DNA of 41,083 nt, from the NCBI GenBank assembly GCA_934132805.1, contig CAKPAB010000008.1, positions 1 through 41,083 of the forward strand, written 5' to 3'. Positions 23,838-31,858 of the stretch are shown piece after piece (within the stretch, counting starts at the first letter, position 1; the number at the start of each line of letters is the position of its first letter). Made by a program: the position numbers and the translations under genes. Under the pieces are notes generated by a model. The model was given only the letters and a program-made list of their open reading frames with translations. It did no database searches and was not told the DNA's origin. The DNA is from an uncultured Clostridia bacterium. GTDB taxonomy: Bacteria > Bacillota > Clostridia > TANB77 > CAG-508.

Positions 23838-24773
23838 TTATTTAATTACATCATAAAAGTTTTTAAATACATATCCTTGTTGTTGCAAGTATTCAATTAC
23901 TTTTGGTAATATCTCTGCCGTTATTTGCTTTGCCTGTGCATCATGCATTAAAACTATTATATTATTTTTTCCATCTGTAGTCTTTTGTAAATTATCCATT
24001 AAATATTCTTCTGTTGGATTTGATTTTTCAGAGTCACCTGTTAGTGAGTTCCAATCTACATGTAATACATTATTTTGGTCAAGTAATTCTGATGCCTGTG
24101 CTTTTAATTCTGCATATTTTCCTCCTACTGACCCTCCTGGGAATCTAAACAAATGTGAATTATATTCCGGAACATTTATTGTTTTTGCAACTATTTCATT
24201 ACATTGGTTGAATTCATTTAATACTTGTTCTGGTGATTGATATATTATTGAATATTTATGCGAATATCCATGATTTGCTATATAATGCCCTTCATCATAT
24301 ATTCTATTTGTTGTTTCAGGAAACACTTTTACTTGGCTACCCAAAACAAAAAATGTGGCTTTAATATTATATTGCTTTAATATGTCTAAAATTTGATGTG
24401 TATTATTTGATGGACCATCATCAAATGTTAAATATGCATTTTTTCCTTCTGCATGATATATATTTTTCAAATTTTCTCTACCTTGTTCTGTTAATTTCGG
24501 AATTTTAGCTTGTTTTTCTTTTTCTTCCTCTCTTTTCTTGTTTTCCACATCTTGTTGCTGTTTTTGTTGAAATTCAGTAATCTGCTTAGCAAATTCTTTA
24601 GCATTTTTTACTCTTATTGTAGTATCTATCAAATAATAAATTGATAATAATAATGTTATAATAATAGCTACAATAGCTATTATTATAAACGTAATTCTTT
24701 TTTTATCAACATATTTTTTCATACTATAAATATTATAACCTTCGTATTGGTCTCTATTTTGAAATATTCCCAT
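23838..24773 (-). CDS. membrane-anchored polysaccharide deacetylase (CE4, NodB domain)
   Basis: This 311-residue enzyme removes N-acetyl groups from a surface glycan, most likely peptidoglycan GlcNAc. A cytoplasmic N-terminus is followed by one transmembrane helix (about 27-49), a Lys/Glu/Gln-rich coiled stalk (55-95), then the NodB domain (about 113-311). The five motifs are all present: TFDDGPS, the metal ligands in NHGYSHKYS, RFPGGS, DWNS and LMHDA. The catalytic set is therefore complete. The start ATG follows AGAGGAATTTAA. It lies 63 bases after metG and about 20 before the unknown coiled-coil gene. PgdA-like lysozyme resistance or a PdaA-like spore cortex role are both possible; the extracellular stalked form favours the first. 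Confidence 0.92.
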   Translation of the reverse strand: MGIFQNRDQYEGYNIYSMKKYVDKKRITFIIIAIVAIIITLLLSIYYLIDTTIRVKNAKEFAKQITEFQQKQQQDVENKKREEEKEKQAKIPKLTEQGRENLKNIYHAEGKNAYLTFDDGPSNNTHQILDILKQYNIKATFFVLGSQVKVFPETTNRIYDEGHYIANHGYSHKYSIIYQSPEQVLNEFNQCNEIVAKTINVPEYNSHLFRFPGGSVGGKYAELKAQASELLDQNNVLHVDWNSLTGDSEKSNPTEEYLMDNLQKTTDGKNNIIVLMHDAQAKQITAEILPKVIEYLQQQGYVFKNFYDVIK

Positions 24774-24836
24774 TTAAATTCCTCTTTTATTTTTTCATCA
24801 ATTAGTTTTATTTTCTTCTGTCTTTTTTAGAATTGG

Positions 24837-26411
24837 TTACTTTTTCATTGCCTGTTTTATATATTCAATTTCTTCTTCTACATTCAGTCTCATAAATATT
24901 GGCTCACCTTTTTCTATTACTTTTGTATTTTTAATTTTATCATATTCTTTTAAACTTTCCCATGTTTTTAAATTTTCATCTGTAATTCCAATTTGTCTTA
25001 ATATATTTTCTGATGTCTCATTCATAAATGGTTTTATCAAAATGGCTATTTTTCTTAAGTTTTCTATTAAATGATACATTGATGATTTTAGTTTGTCTGT
25101 GTTTTCTTCTTTTGCTAGTTGCCATGGCATTGTTTCATCAATATATTTATTTGTTCTTGATACAAGTGCCCAGATTTCTTGAATTGAGTTTGCAATTTCG
25201 AAGTTTTCAAATAGTTTTTCAAATTTTTCTATTTGCTCTGTACATGCATTTTCTAAACTTTCATCAACTTCATTTGGTCTTCCATTGTATTCTGGTACTT
25301 GTCCATCAAAATATTTGTTGACCATTGATACTGTTCTGTTTAACAAATTACTTAAGTCATTACATAAATCAAAATTATATCTTTCTACAAATTCTTCTGG
25401 TGAAAATAGTCCATCTTGTGATGTTGGCATTTCTCTTAATAGGAAATATTTTGTTGCATCTAGACCATATCTATCTATTAAATCTTCTGGATAGATAACA
25501 TTTCCTTTTGATTTGCTCATTTTTCCATCTTTCATTGTTATCCAATTATGAACAAATATTGTTTTTGGCAATGGTAAATCTAGTGCCATCAAGAATATTG
25601 GCCAATATATTAAGTGAAATCTTGCAATATCTTTTCCTACAACGTGAACATCTGCCGGCCAAAATTTTTTGAATAATGTATCATCATCTGACATATATCC
25701 CAATGCTGTAAGGTAATTTGTTAAAGCATCTACCCATACATATATTACATGTTTTGGGTCTTTTAATACTTTTATTCCCCAGTCAAATGATGTTCTTGTA
25801 ACACATAAATCTTCTAATCCTGGTTTGATAAAATTGTTTATCATTTCCTGTTTTCTGTATTCTGGTTTAACAAAATCCGGATGTTCGTCATAATATTTTA
25901 AAAGTCTGTCTGCATATTTTTTCATATTGAAGAAGTATGCTTCTTCCTTCATTGGAACTACTTCTCTTCCACAGTCTGGACATTTTCCATCAATTAATTG
26001 TGTTTGTGTAAAGAATGTTTCACATGGTACACAGTAAAGTCCTTCGTACTCACCTTTGTAGATGTCTCCTTGTTCCATGAATTTGTCAAATATTTTTTGA
26101 ACTACTTTTTCGTGTCTTTCATCTGTTGTTCTTATAAAGTCATCATATTGTATGTCCATTTTTGCCCATAGTTCTTTTGCCATTGCTGTCATTTTGTCTA
26201 CATATTGTTGTGGTGTTTCTCCTGCTTCTTTTGCTTTTATTTCTATTTTTTGTCCATGTTCATCTGTTCCTGTTAACATGTAACATTCTTTTCCTTTTAA
26301 TTTGTTATATCTTTTTAATGTGTCTGCAACTGTAGTTGAATATGCTGTTCCTATATGGAATTTTCCGCTTGGATAGTATATTGGTGTTGTTACATAAAAT
26401 GTTTCTTTCAT
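24837..26411 (-). CDS. metG: methionyl-tRNA synthetase
   Basis: This 524-residue class I synthetase charges tRNA-Met. YYPSGKFHIGTAYSTT carries the HIGH-type motif. The zinc knuckle is CVPCETFFTQTQLIDGKCPDC, a single CxxC...CxxC. The second signature is KMSKSKGNVI. The anticodon-binding helical domain follows (about 360-490). The protein stops at the catalytic/anticodon core and lacks the C-terminal EMAP-II tRNA-binding domain found in the roughly 650-residue Firmicute enzymes. The start ATG is preceded by GGAAGAGGTAAAT. No T-box leader was found. It diverges from the murT-gatD gene and heads a group with the deacetylase gene. Confidence 0.97.
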   Translation of the reverse strand: MKETFYVTTPIYYPSGKFHIGTAYSTTVADTLKRYNKLKGKECYMLTGTDEHGQKIEIKAKEAGETPQQYVDKMTAMAKELWAKMDIQYDDFIRTTDERHEKVVQKIFDKFMEQGDIYKGEYEGLYCVPCETFFTQTQLIDGKCPDCGREVVPMKEEAYFFNMKKYADRLLKYYDEHPDFVKPEYRKQEMINNFIKPGLEDLCVTRTSFDWGIKVLKDPKHVIYVWVDALTNYLTALGYMSDDDTLFKKFWPADVHVVGKDIARFHLIYWPIFLMALDLPLPKTIFVHNWITMKDGKMSKSKGNVIYPEDLIDRYGLDATKYFLLREMPTSQDGLFSPEEFVERYNFDLCNDLSNLLNRTVSMVNKYFDGQVPEYNGRPNEVDESLENACTEQIEKFEKLFENFEIANSIQEIWALVSRTNKYIDETMPWQLAKEENTDKLKSSMYHLIENLRKIAILIKPFMNETSENILRQIGITDENLKTWESLKEYDKIKNTKVIEKGEPIFMRLNVEEEIEYIKQAMKK

Positions 26412-26568
26412 ATTTACCTCTTCCTTCCTTTTGGGTTTTGCTGCATAATTTCTGTGTTTTGACTGCCCTCTTTTCTCTCTTATTTTTTCTTACTTATGTT
26501 ATCACATTTTTAGTAGTTTGTCTAGAAATATTATTACCTTTTCAAAATCTTTTTATATGAAATACCTC

Positions 26569-26597
26569 TTGTAGCTTTCACTTTGTTATGATATAAT
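26569..26597 (+). promoter_or_regulatory. promoter of murT-gatD
   Basis: TTGTAG (26569-26574), 17 bases, TATAAT (26592-26597). The ribosome site GAAAGGA and the ATG at 26640 follow with a leader of about 35 bases. Confidence 0.7.
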
Positions 26598-26639
26598 CTA
26601 TTAAATCATAAAATTCAACATTTGAAAGGACTGATAAAA

Positions 26640-28994
26640 ATGAAAAATTTTTTCATAATCTTAGCAATGAAAATGCTAAACTTAATATTAAAAATATGTC
26701 ACAAAAATGGAGGAAACTTTTTAGGAAAAATCGCATATGACTGGAATCCAGAAATATTCAGATACTTTAAAGTCAACTGTCCAGTAATAGCCGTATCTGC
26801 AACAAATGGAAAAACAATGACAAATAACTGCATTGGTTACACACTAAAAACGGCAGGAAATAAAGTTATAAGCAATATTGAAGGAAATAATATGGAAACA
26901 GGCATACTTTCCACAATACTAAAAAATTGTACTTTAACTGGAAAAATCAAAGCAGATTACCTAGTTTTCGAAGTTGACGAAAGTTACATACCAGTTGTAT
27001 TTAAAGACTTTAGACTAGATACATTGGTAGTTCTAAACTTCTTCCGTGACCAATTAGACAGAAATGGTGAAGTTGAATCTTTAATTTTAAGAATAAATGA
27101 ATTTTTGAAAACTTATAATGGAAATTTAATTTTAAATAATGATGATCCAAACGTATCACGACTTGGACAATCCAACCCAGCCAATAAAAATATCTACTAT
27201 TTTAGTGTTGATAAATATCAATTTGCAACAGAACAAATTAAAGAAGCTGGCGAAGGCAAATTCTGTCCTTTCTGTAAAACACGATTAGAATATGAATATT
27301 ATCAATATTCACATGTTGGAAAGTTTAAATGTCCAAATTGTAATTTTGGTGATAATGAAATTTATAAATTAGCAACAAATGTTGATTTAAAAAATAGATG
27401 TTTTGATATTGATGGAAATACTTACAAAATAAATGGAAATAGCATTTACTTAATTTACAATTATACTGCTGTATATTCAGTTTGCAGTTTATATGATATT
27501 TCAAATGACATTGTAAAAAAAGCATTTTCAACTTTTGCTTTAAATAATGGTCGTCTGGAAGAAATCAAAATAAATGGTATTCCAACTATAATCAATTTAG
27601 CAAAAAACCCAACAGGAAGCAATGTTAGTTTACGTATTTTAAATGAAGATGATTCAGAAAAAGATTTACTTTTTGTTTTAAATGATAATATTGCTGATGG
27701 CTTTGATGTCTCTTGGATATGGGATATTAACTTTAATAATTTAAATAATGTTTCTAGAATTATTACATCTGGAACTCGTGCTTATGATATTGCTATTAGA
27801 ATTAAAACTAGTGGTTTCCCTGCTGAAAAAATTGAATCATATTTAAATTTGGAAAATGCTGTAAAAGCCTTATACAAAACTGATGTTAAAAAATATGTTA
27901 TTGCAAATTATACATCTTTGCAACCTACTAGACATGAATTAAAAAAATTCGATGAAACTTGTAAAAATAATAATGTAGTTTCTACTGAATCTACTGATAT
28001 CTTTCAAAATGAAACTATTGAAAATACTGAAATTAACGCAAACGAAAATATCCAAAACATAGATAATATTGATAATTTACAACATCAAGTTACTGAAGAA
28101 AAATCAATTAAAATTTTATATTTGTATCCTGACATGCTAGAACTTTATGGTGATTATGGAAACATCCAAGTTCTAAAATATCGAATTGAATCTCGAGGAT
28201 ACAAAGCAATTATTGATAGATACTCTATTAGTGATACAGCACCAACATTTAGCGATTACGATATTGTTTTCGCTGGCGGTGGCGCTGATAATGAACAAAG
28301 TATTTTGGCAGAAGATTTAGTTAAATACAAAGATGATATAAAAAATGCTGTCAATAATGGTGTATTCTTCTTACTTATTTGTGGTGCTTATCAATTATTT
28401 GGCCAATATTATAAAGGTGTTGAAGGTACTATTATACCAGGACTTGAAGTTTTTGATTATTATACTGTTGCTAACCATGATAGAAAGAAAAGATGTATTG
28501 GAAATATTGTTATAGAAGCTAATTTGCCAAACTTAACAACAAAAGTTATTGGCTTTGAAAATCATGGTGGCCAAACTTTTGATATTTCTAATTCTTTCGG
28601 AAATGTTTTATTTGGAAATGGCAATAAATTTGGTGATACCCAAGAAGGTTTTTTCAAAAATAATGTTATTGCAACATATTTGCATGGTCCCTTACTTTCT
28701 AAAAACCCTGAACTTTGTGATTATATTATAAAATATTGCTTAAATAGAAAATATAACGAAGATGTTCAGTTAACGCCTTTAGATGACCAGTTTGAAAATC
28801 TGTGCAGACAACAATTATTGAACAGATTTTTAGGTGAGAAAAGGGAAAAAGGGACGTTCCTTGAAATCCCTGCAAACCGGGAAAAAGGGACACTCTTTGT
28901 AAATAAAGAGTGTCCCTTTTTCCCGGTTTGCAGGGATTTCAAGGAACGTCCCTTTTTCCCTTCATCTCCGCATATTGAATATTATCATAAATAA
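26640..28994 (+). CDS. murT-gatD: fused MurT-GatD lipid II isoglutaminyl synthase with repeat-encoded tail
   Basis: This 784-residue single protein carries both halves of the enzyme that amidates the D-Glu of lipid II using glutamine. The MurT part (about 1-437) has AVSATNGKTMTNN (54-66, P-loop), the four-Cys zinc ribbon CPFCK...CPNC (about 208-235), NLAKNPTGSN, and the DNIADGFDVSWIWD segment. A low-complexity Asn/Glu/Thr linker (about 438-488) follows. GatD (about 489-733) has LYPDMLELYGDYGNIQVL, catalytic C581 in LLICGAYQLFG, and H682 in YLHGPLLSKNPEL. The two are normally separate genes. The last 51 residues are not family sequence; they are read from the palindromic element at 28841-28962, so the native stop is missing. 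The ATG at 26640 has AAAGGA nine bases upstream. It converges on nrdD. Confidence 0.92.
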   Translation: MKNFFIILAMKMLNLILKICHKNGGNFLGKIAYDWNPEIFRYFKVNCPVIAVSATNGKTMTNNCIGYTLKTAGNKVISNIEGNNMETGILSTILKNCTLTGKIKADYLVFEVDESYIPVVFKDFRLDTLVVLNFFRDQLDRNGEVESLILRINEFLKTYNGNLILNNDDPNVSRLGQSNPANKNIYYFSVDKYQFATEQIKEAGEGKFCPFCKTRLEYEYYQYSHVGKFKCPNCNFGDNEIYKLATNVDLKNRCFDIDGNTYKINGNSIYLIYNYTAVYSVCSLYDISNDIVKKAFSTFALNNGRLEEIKINGIPTIINLAKNPTGSNVSLRILNEDDSEKDLLFVLNDNIADGFDVSWIWDINFNNLNNVSRIITSGTRAYDIAIRIKTSGFPAEKIESYLNLENAVKALYKTDVKKYVIANYTSLQPTRHELKKFDETCKNNNVVSTESTDIFQNETIENTEINANENIQNIDNIDNLQHQVTEEKSIKILYLYPDMLELYGDYGNIQVLKYRIESRGYKAIIDRYSISDTAPTFSDYDIVFAGGGADNEQSILAEDLVKYKDDIKNAVNNGVFFLLICGAYQLFGQYYKGVEGTIIPGLEVFDYYTVANHDRKKRCIGNIVIEANLPNLTTKVIGFENHGGQTFDISNSFGNVLFGNGNKFGDTQEGFFKNNVIATYLHGPLLSKNPELCDYIIKYCLNRKYNEDVQLTPLDDQFENLCRQQLLNRFLGEKREKGTFLEIPANREKGTLFVNKECPFFPVCRDFKERPFFPSSPHIEYYHK
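28841..28962. repeat. 122-bp perfect hairpin (GGGAC-type REP-like palindromic element)
   Basis: Two 58-bp arms (28841-28898 and 28905-28962) are perfect inverted copies around a 6-base loop. Each arm holds AGGGACGTTCCTT, a CGGGAAAAAGGG box and GGGACACTC. The GGGACGTTCCTT unit recurs at 39294-39418 and a relative at 36242-36299. It joins the 3' ends of murT-gatD and nrdD, and both reading frames run into it. It could act as a bidirectional terminator. Such elements are mobilised in trans by RAYT (Y1/IS200-like) transposases in other bacteria; none is in the window. Confidence 0.85.
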
Positions 28995-30891
28995 ATTTAA
29001 CCACTGATTCTAAGCCAATCAAATCATGTTCCATATTTGGCATCTCAACATATGATATTGCACCACCTGATGATATCTTTTGAAACCCACTTTCAAATGT
29101 TAATTTTTCAAACACATCCATTTTTTCTCTTACGTCCACATAATAAGAATTTGTATAATAGCCTTTGTCTGTTACATCTTCTATTGTTCCAAATTTTTCT
29201 TTATCTATTCTAGCAAATTTATATCCTAAGCTCTCTGATGGAGTTCCATATAGTGTAAAACCAACATTAGTTTCTTTTTCCCACTTATCAGTTGTTTTAC
29301 GCAAATATTTCATAACACTTAAAGCAAATTCCTTTCCTTCAAGTATTGTATGTGAAACTCCCTTCATTAATTTTGTCATTTCATAAATTCCTATATATCC
29401 TAATGATATTGTTGAATATCCTCCATATAACAATTTATCTATTTTCTCTCCCTTTTTTAGTCTAGCTATTGCACCATATTGCCAATGAACTGGGCTAACG
29501 TCTGATAAAGTCCCTAATAATGCATAATGTCTGCACATTAACGCTTCTTTGCATAACTCTAATCTTTCTTCTAATAACTTCCAAAATTTTTCTTCATCGC
29601 CTTCTGCAATTATTGCTATTTGTGGTAAATTAATGCTTACAACTCCTTGATTAAATCTTCCCTCAAACTTATAAGTGTTTTTTTCATCTTTCCAAGGTTG
29701 CAAAAAGCTTCTACATCCCATTGGGCTAAATACATTACCTGCATAATTTTCACGCATTTTCTTTGCTGATATATAATCTATACACATTTTTTTAGCCGAA
29801 CATTTTATAGCAAGTCTTGTTAAATAGTCATACCTTCCACCTTTTAAGCAATTATTCTCATCTAATACATATACTAATTTAGGAAATATTGGATTTGTAT
29901 ATTCTCCTGTTTCATTTTTTATGCCTTGAATTCTCTGTTTCAAAATCTCTTCTATTATTATTGCATTTTCTTTTATATATGGGTCACTTTCTTCTAAATT
30001 CAAAAACAATGTTACAAGAGGTGGTTGTCCTTTAGTTGTCATTAATGTATTTATTTGATATTGAATAGTTTGAACTCCAGCTTCTAGTTCTTGCTTAACT
30101 CTTGCATCAACTAATTCTTCTATTGTCGCTCCTGATAGTTTTCCTTTGTATTTTGTTTCTAATTGTTTTTTGTATTTGTTATAACTTTTTCTTAAATATT
30201 TTCCCAAATGTTTTATTTCTACAGATTGTCCTCCATATTGATTGCTTGCTACTGATGCAATTATTTGCGTTGTTACTATACATGCAACCTGAAAGCTTTG
30301 TGGTGTTTCGATTAAGTTTCCATTTATTACTGTTCCATTATCTAACATATCTCCTATATTTATCAAACTACAATTAAAAATTGGTTGAACAAAGTAGTCT
30401 GCATCATGAAAATGTAATATTCCTTCTTGATGTGCTTTTACTATTTTTTCAGGCAATAATAGTCTATTTGTTAAGTCTTTTGAAACTTCTCCAGCTATAT
30501 AGTTTCTTTGTGTTGATGCAAGCATTGTATTTTTATTTGAATTTTGTTCTGTTAATTCTTTATTTTCATTTCTGATTAGTCCTAAAATTGTTTCATCTGT
30601 AGTATTTGATTTTCTTACTAATGCTCTATTGTAACGATAAACTATATATTCTTTTGCTAATTTGTGTTTTCCCATGTCCATAAGTTTTTCTTCTATTATA
30701 TCTTGTACATCTTCAACTAGTATTCTCTTTTTTCCTAGTCCTTCTATGTAATCTATTATTTCTTTTATTTCTTCTTTTGTTGCTTTTTCTTTGCCAAATA
30801 CATCTCTGTTTGCTTTTTCTATTGCTACAGCTATTTTTTGTCTGTCATAGTCTACTATTCTTCCATCTCTTTTTATTATTTTCATTTTCAA
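28939..30891 (-). CDS. nrdD: anaerobic ribonucleoside-triphosphate reductase, C-terminally truncated
   Basis: This is a class III ribonucleotide reductase large subunit that makes dNTPs without oxygen. An N-terminal ATP-cone (KIIKRDGRIVDYDRQKIAVAI) is followed by the catalytic barrel, with FSPMGCRSFLQPW carrying the thiyl-forming Cys (about residue 393) and ISSGGAISYVEMPNMEHD near the end. The family then continues for about 60-70 residues with a CxxC...CxxC zinc site and the RxCGYxG glycyl-radical loop. Here the frame instead enters the palindromic element after IQYAEM and stops six codons later (GKRDVP after one Lys). Without the glycine it cannot be active as drawn. The partner nrdG is also absent. 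The TTG start is set by GAAGGG eight bases upstream; ATG two codons later is possible. Confidence 0.9.
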   Translation of the reverse strand: MKMKIIKRDGRIVDYDRQKIAVAIEKANRDVFGKEKATKEEIKEIIDYIEGLGKKRILVEDVQDIIEEKLMDMGKHKLAKEYIVYRYNRALVRKSNTTDETILGLIRNENKELTEQNSNKNTMLASTQRNYIAGEVSKDLTNRLLLPEKIVKAHQEGILHFHDADYFVQPIFNCSLINIGDMLDNGTVINGNLIETPQSFQVACIVTTQIIASVASNQYGGQSVEIKHLGKYLRKSYNKYKKQLETKYKGKLSGATIEELVDARVKQELEAGVQTIQYQINTLMTTKGQPPLVTLFLNLEESDPYIKENAIIIEEILKQRIQGIKNETGEYTNPIFPKLVYVLDENNCLKGGRYDYLTRLAIKCSAKKMCIDYISAKKMRENYAGNVFSPMGCRSFLQPWKDEKNTYKFEGRFNQGVVSINLPQIAIIAEGDEEKFWKLLEERLELCKEALMCRHYALLGTLSDVSPVHWQYGAIARLKKGEKIDKLLYGGYSTISLGYIGIYEMTKLMKGVSHTILEGKEFALSVMKYLRKTTDKWEKETNVGFTLYGTPSESLGYKFARIDKEKFGTIEDVTDKGYYTNSYYVDVREKMDVFEKLTFESGFQKISSGGAISYVEMPNMEHDLIGLESVVKFIYDNIQYAEMKGKRDVP

Positions 30892-31135
30892 TTCTATTTC
30901 CCTTCTATAAGAACAACTCTGAAAAAATTTTTGATTTTTCAGCAAATTTATTTTAGATTATAATCTTCTACAGCACTATTTTCTAAAATTTGTACATTTT
31001 ATACTTTTATTATATATCAATTTCATTCAATTTCTGTTGCATATATCACAATTTTAGAAATATATTTTCAAGTCAAGTATTTTTTAATATGTTTTTTAAA
31101 ATCAAAATATCTAATAATTTTTTGTATTCATTTGT

Positions 31136-31165
31136 GTTGCAATTGCAACTTTTTTATAGTATAAT
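31136..31165 (+). promoter_or_regulatory. Crp/Fnr-gene promoter with palindromic operator
   Basis: TTGCAA (31137-31142), 17 bases, TATAAT (31160-31165). A perfect 14-bp palindrome, GTTGCAATTGCAAC (31136-31149), covers the -35 box. This is the position expected for autorepression by the regulator that follows. A similar TTG...CAA site (TTGTG-N5-TGCAA on the minus strand, about 31036-31050) lies on the nrdD side. Confidence 0.65.
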
Positions 31166-31196
31166 AAAAATCACAAAATAACATCGAGGTGAACAA

Positions 31197-31829
31197 ATGG
31201 AATATATACAAGACATCGAAATTTTCTTAAACAATTTTACGTCTACATGTAAAAACGTTCAAAAAAAATCATTCAAAAAAAATCAAACAATTACAACATA
31301 CATACAAAAAAGAAACCAGCTCTGCATACTTATGCATGGGGAAGCAGACCTTGTTAGATACGATATGAATGGTGATAAAGCCATCATTGAACATTTTACA
31401 AAAAACGATATTTTTGGAGAAGCATTATACATTGTAACTACTAATAATGAACTTTCTGTTGAAGCAAAAAAAAATTGTGAAGTTCTATTTTTTAATTATG
31501 ATAATATCCATCAAAAGTGTAGAAATAACTGCAAATTTCATCAAACATTATCAGAAAATTTTTCTAATTTAATATTAAATAAGGTTATGGATTTAAATAC
31601 ACGAGTTGAAATTTTGACAAAACGCTCTATTCGTGAAAAACTACGTGGCTACTTTAATATTCTATCTACTAGAAATTTGAGTAAAACTTTTTCTCTTCCT
31701 TTTTCTTTGACTGATTTAGCTGATTATCTAAGTGTTGATAGAAGTGCTATGATGCGTGAACTTAAAGCTTTAAAAGATGAAGGCTTTATTAAGAAAAATG
31801 GTAATAAAATTACACTTTTATATAAATAG
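31197..31829 (+). CDS. Crp/Fnr family transcriptional regulator
   Basis: This 210-residue regulator has an N-terminal cyclic-nucleotide-binding-like beta-barrel (about 20-115, with LCILMHGEADLVRYDMNGDKAII and FGEALYIV), a dimerisation helix (about 118-145), and a C-terminal winged helix whose recognition region is LTDLADYLSVDRSAMMRELKALKDEGFI. Six cysteines include a closely spaced pair, KCRNNCKFH, but the Fnr four-cysteine pattern is not present, so iron-sulfur sensing cannot be claimed. The ATG has GAGGTGAAC upstream. It diverges from nrdD, with its own promoter overlapped by a palindrome. Control of nrdD by it is inferred from position only. It converges with hisS, sharing a terminator. 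Confidence 0.88.
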   Translation: MEYIQDIEIFLNNFTSTCKNVQKKSFKKNQTITTYIQKRNQLCILMHGEADLVRYDMNGDKAIIEHFTKNDIFGEALYIVTTNNELSVEAKKNCEVLFFNYDNIHQKCRNNCKFHQTLSENFSNLILNKVMDLNTRVEILTKRSIREKLRGYFNILSTRNLSKTFSLPFSLTDLADYLSVDRSAMMRELKALKDEGFIKKNGNKITLLYK

Positions 31830-31830
31830 A

Positions 31831-31858
31831 AGTGATGAAAAATAATTTTTTCATCACT
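31831..31858. terminator. bidirectional terminator between the Crp/Fnr gene and hisS
   Basis: AGTGATGAAAAA (31831-31842) pairs with TTTTTCATCACT (31847-31858). The A/T inner stem supplies T-rich sequence on both strands. It overlaps the hisS stop codon. Confidence 0.75.

Noticed and set aside
31197..31829. Calling the Crp/Fnr protein an oxygen-sensing Fnr
   Set aside because: The cysteines do not follow the N-terminal three-plus-one Fnr pattern or the Bacillus C-terminal pattern; only KCRNNC is closely spaced.
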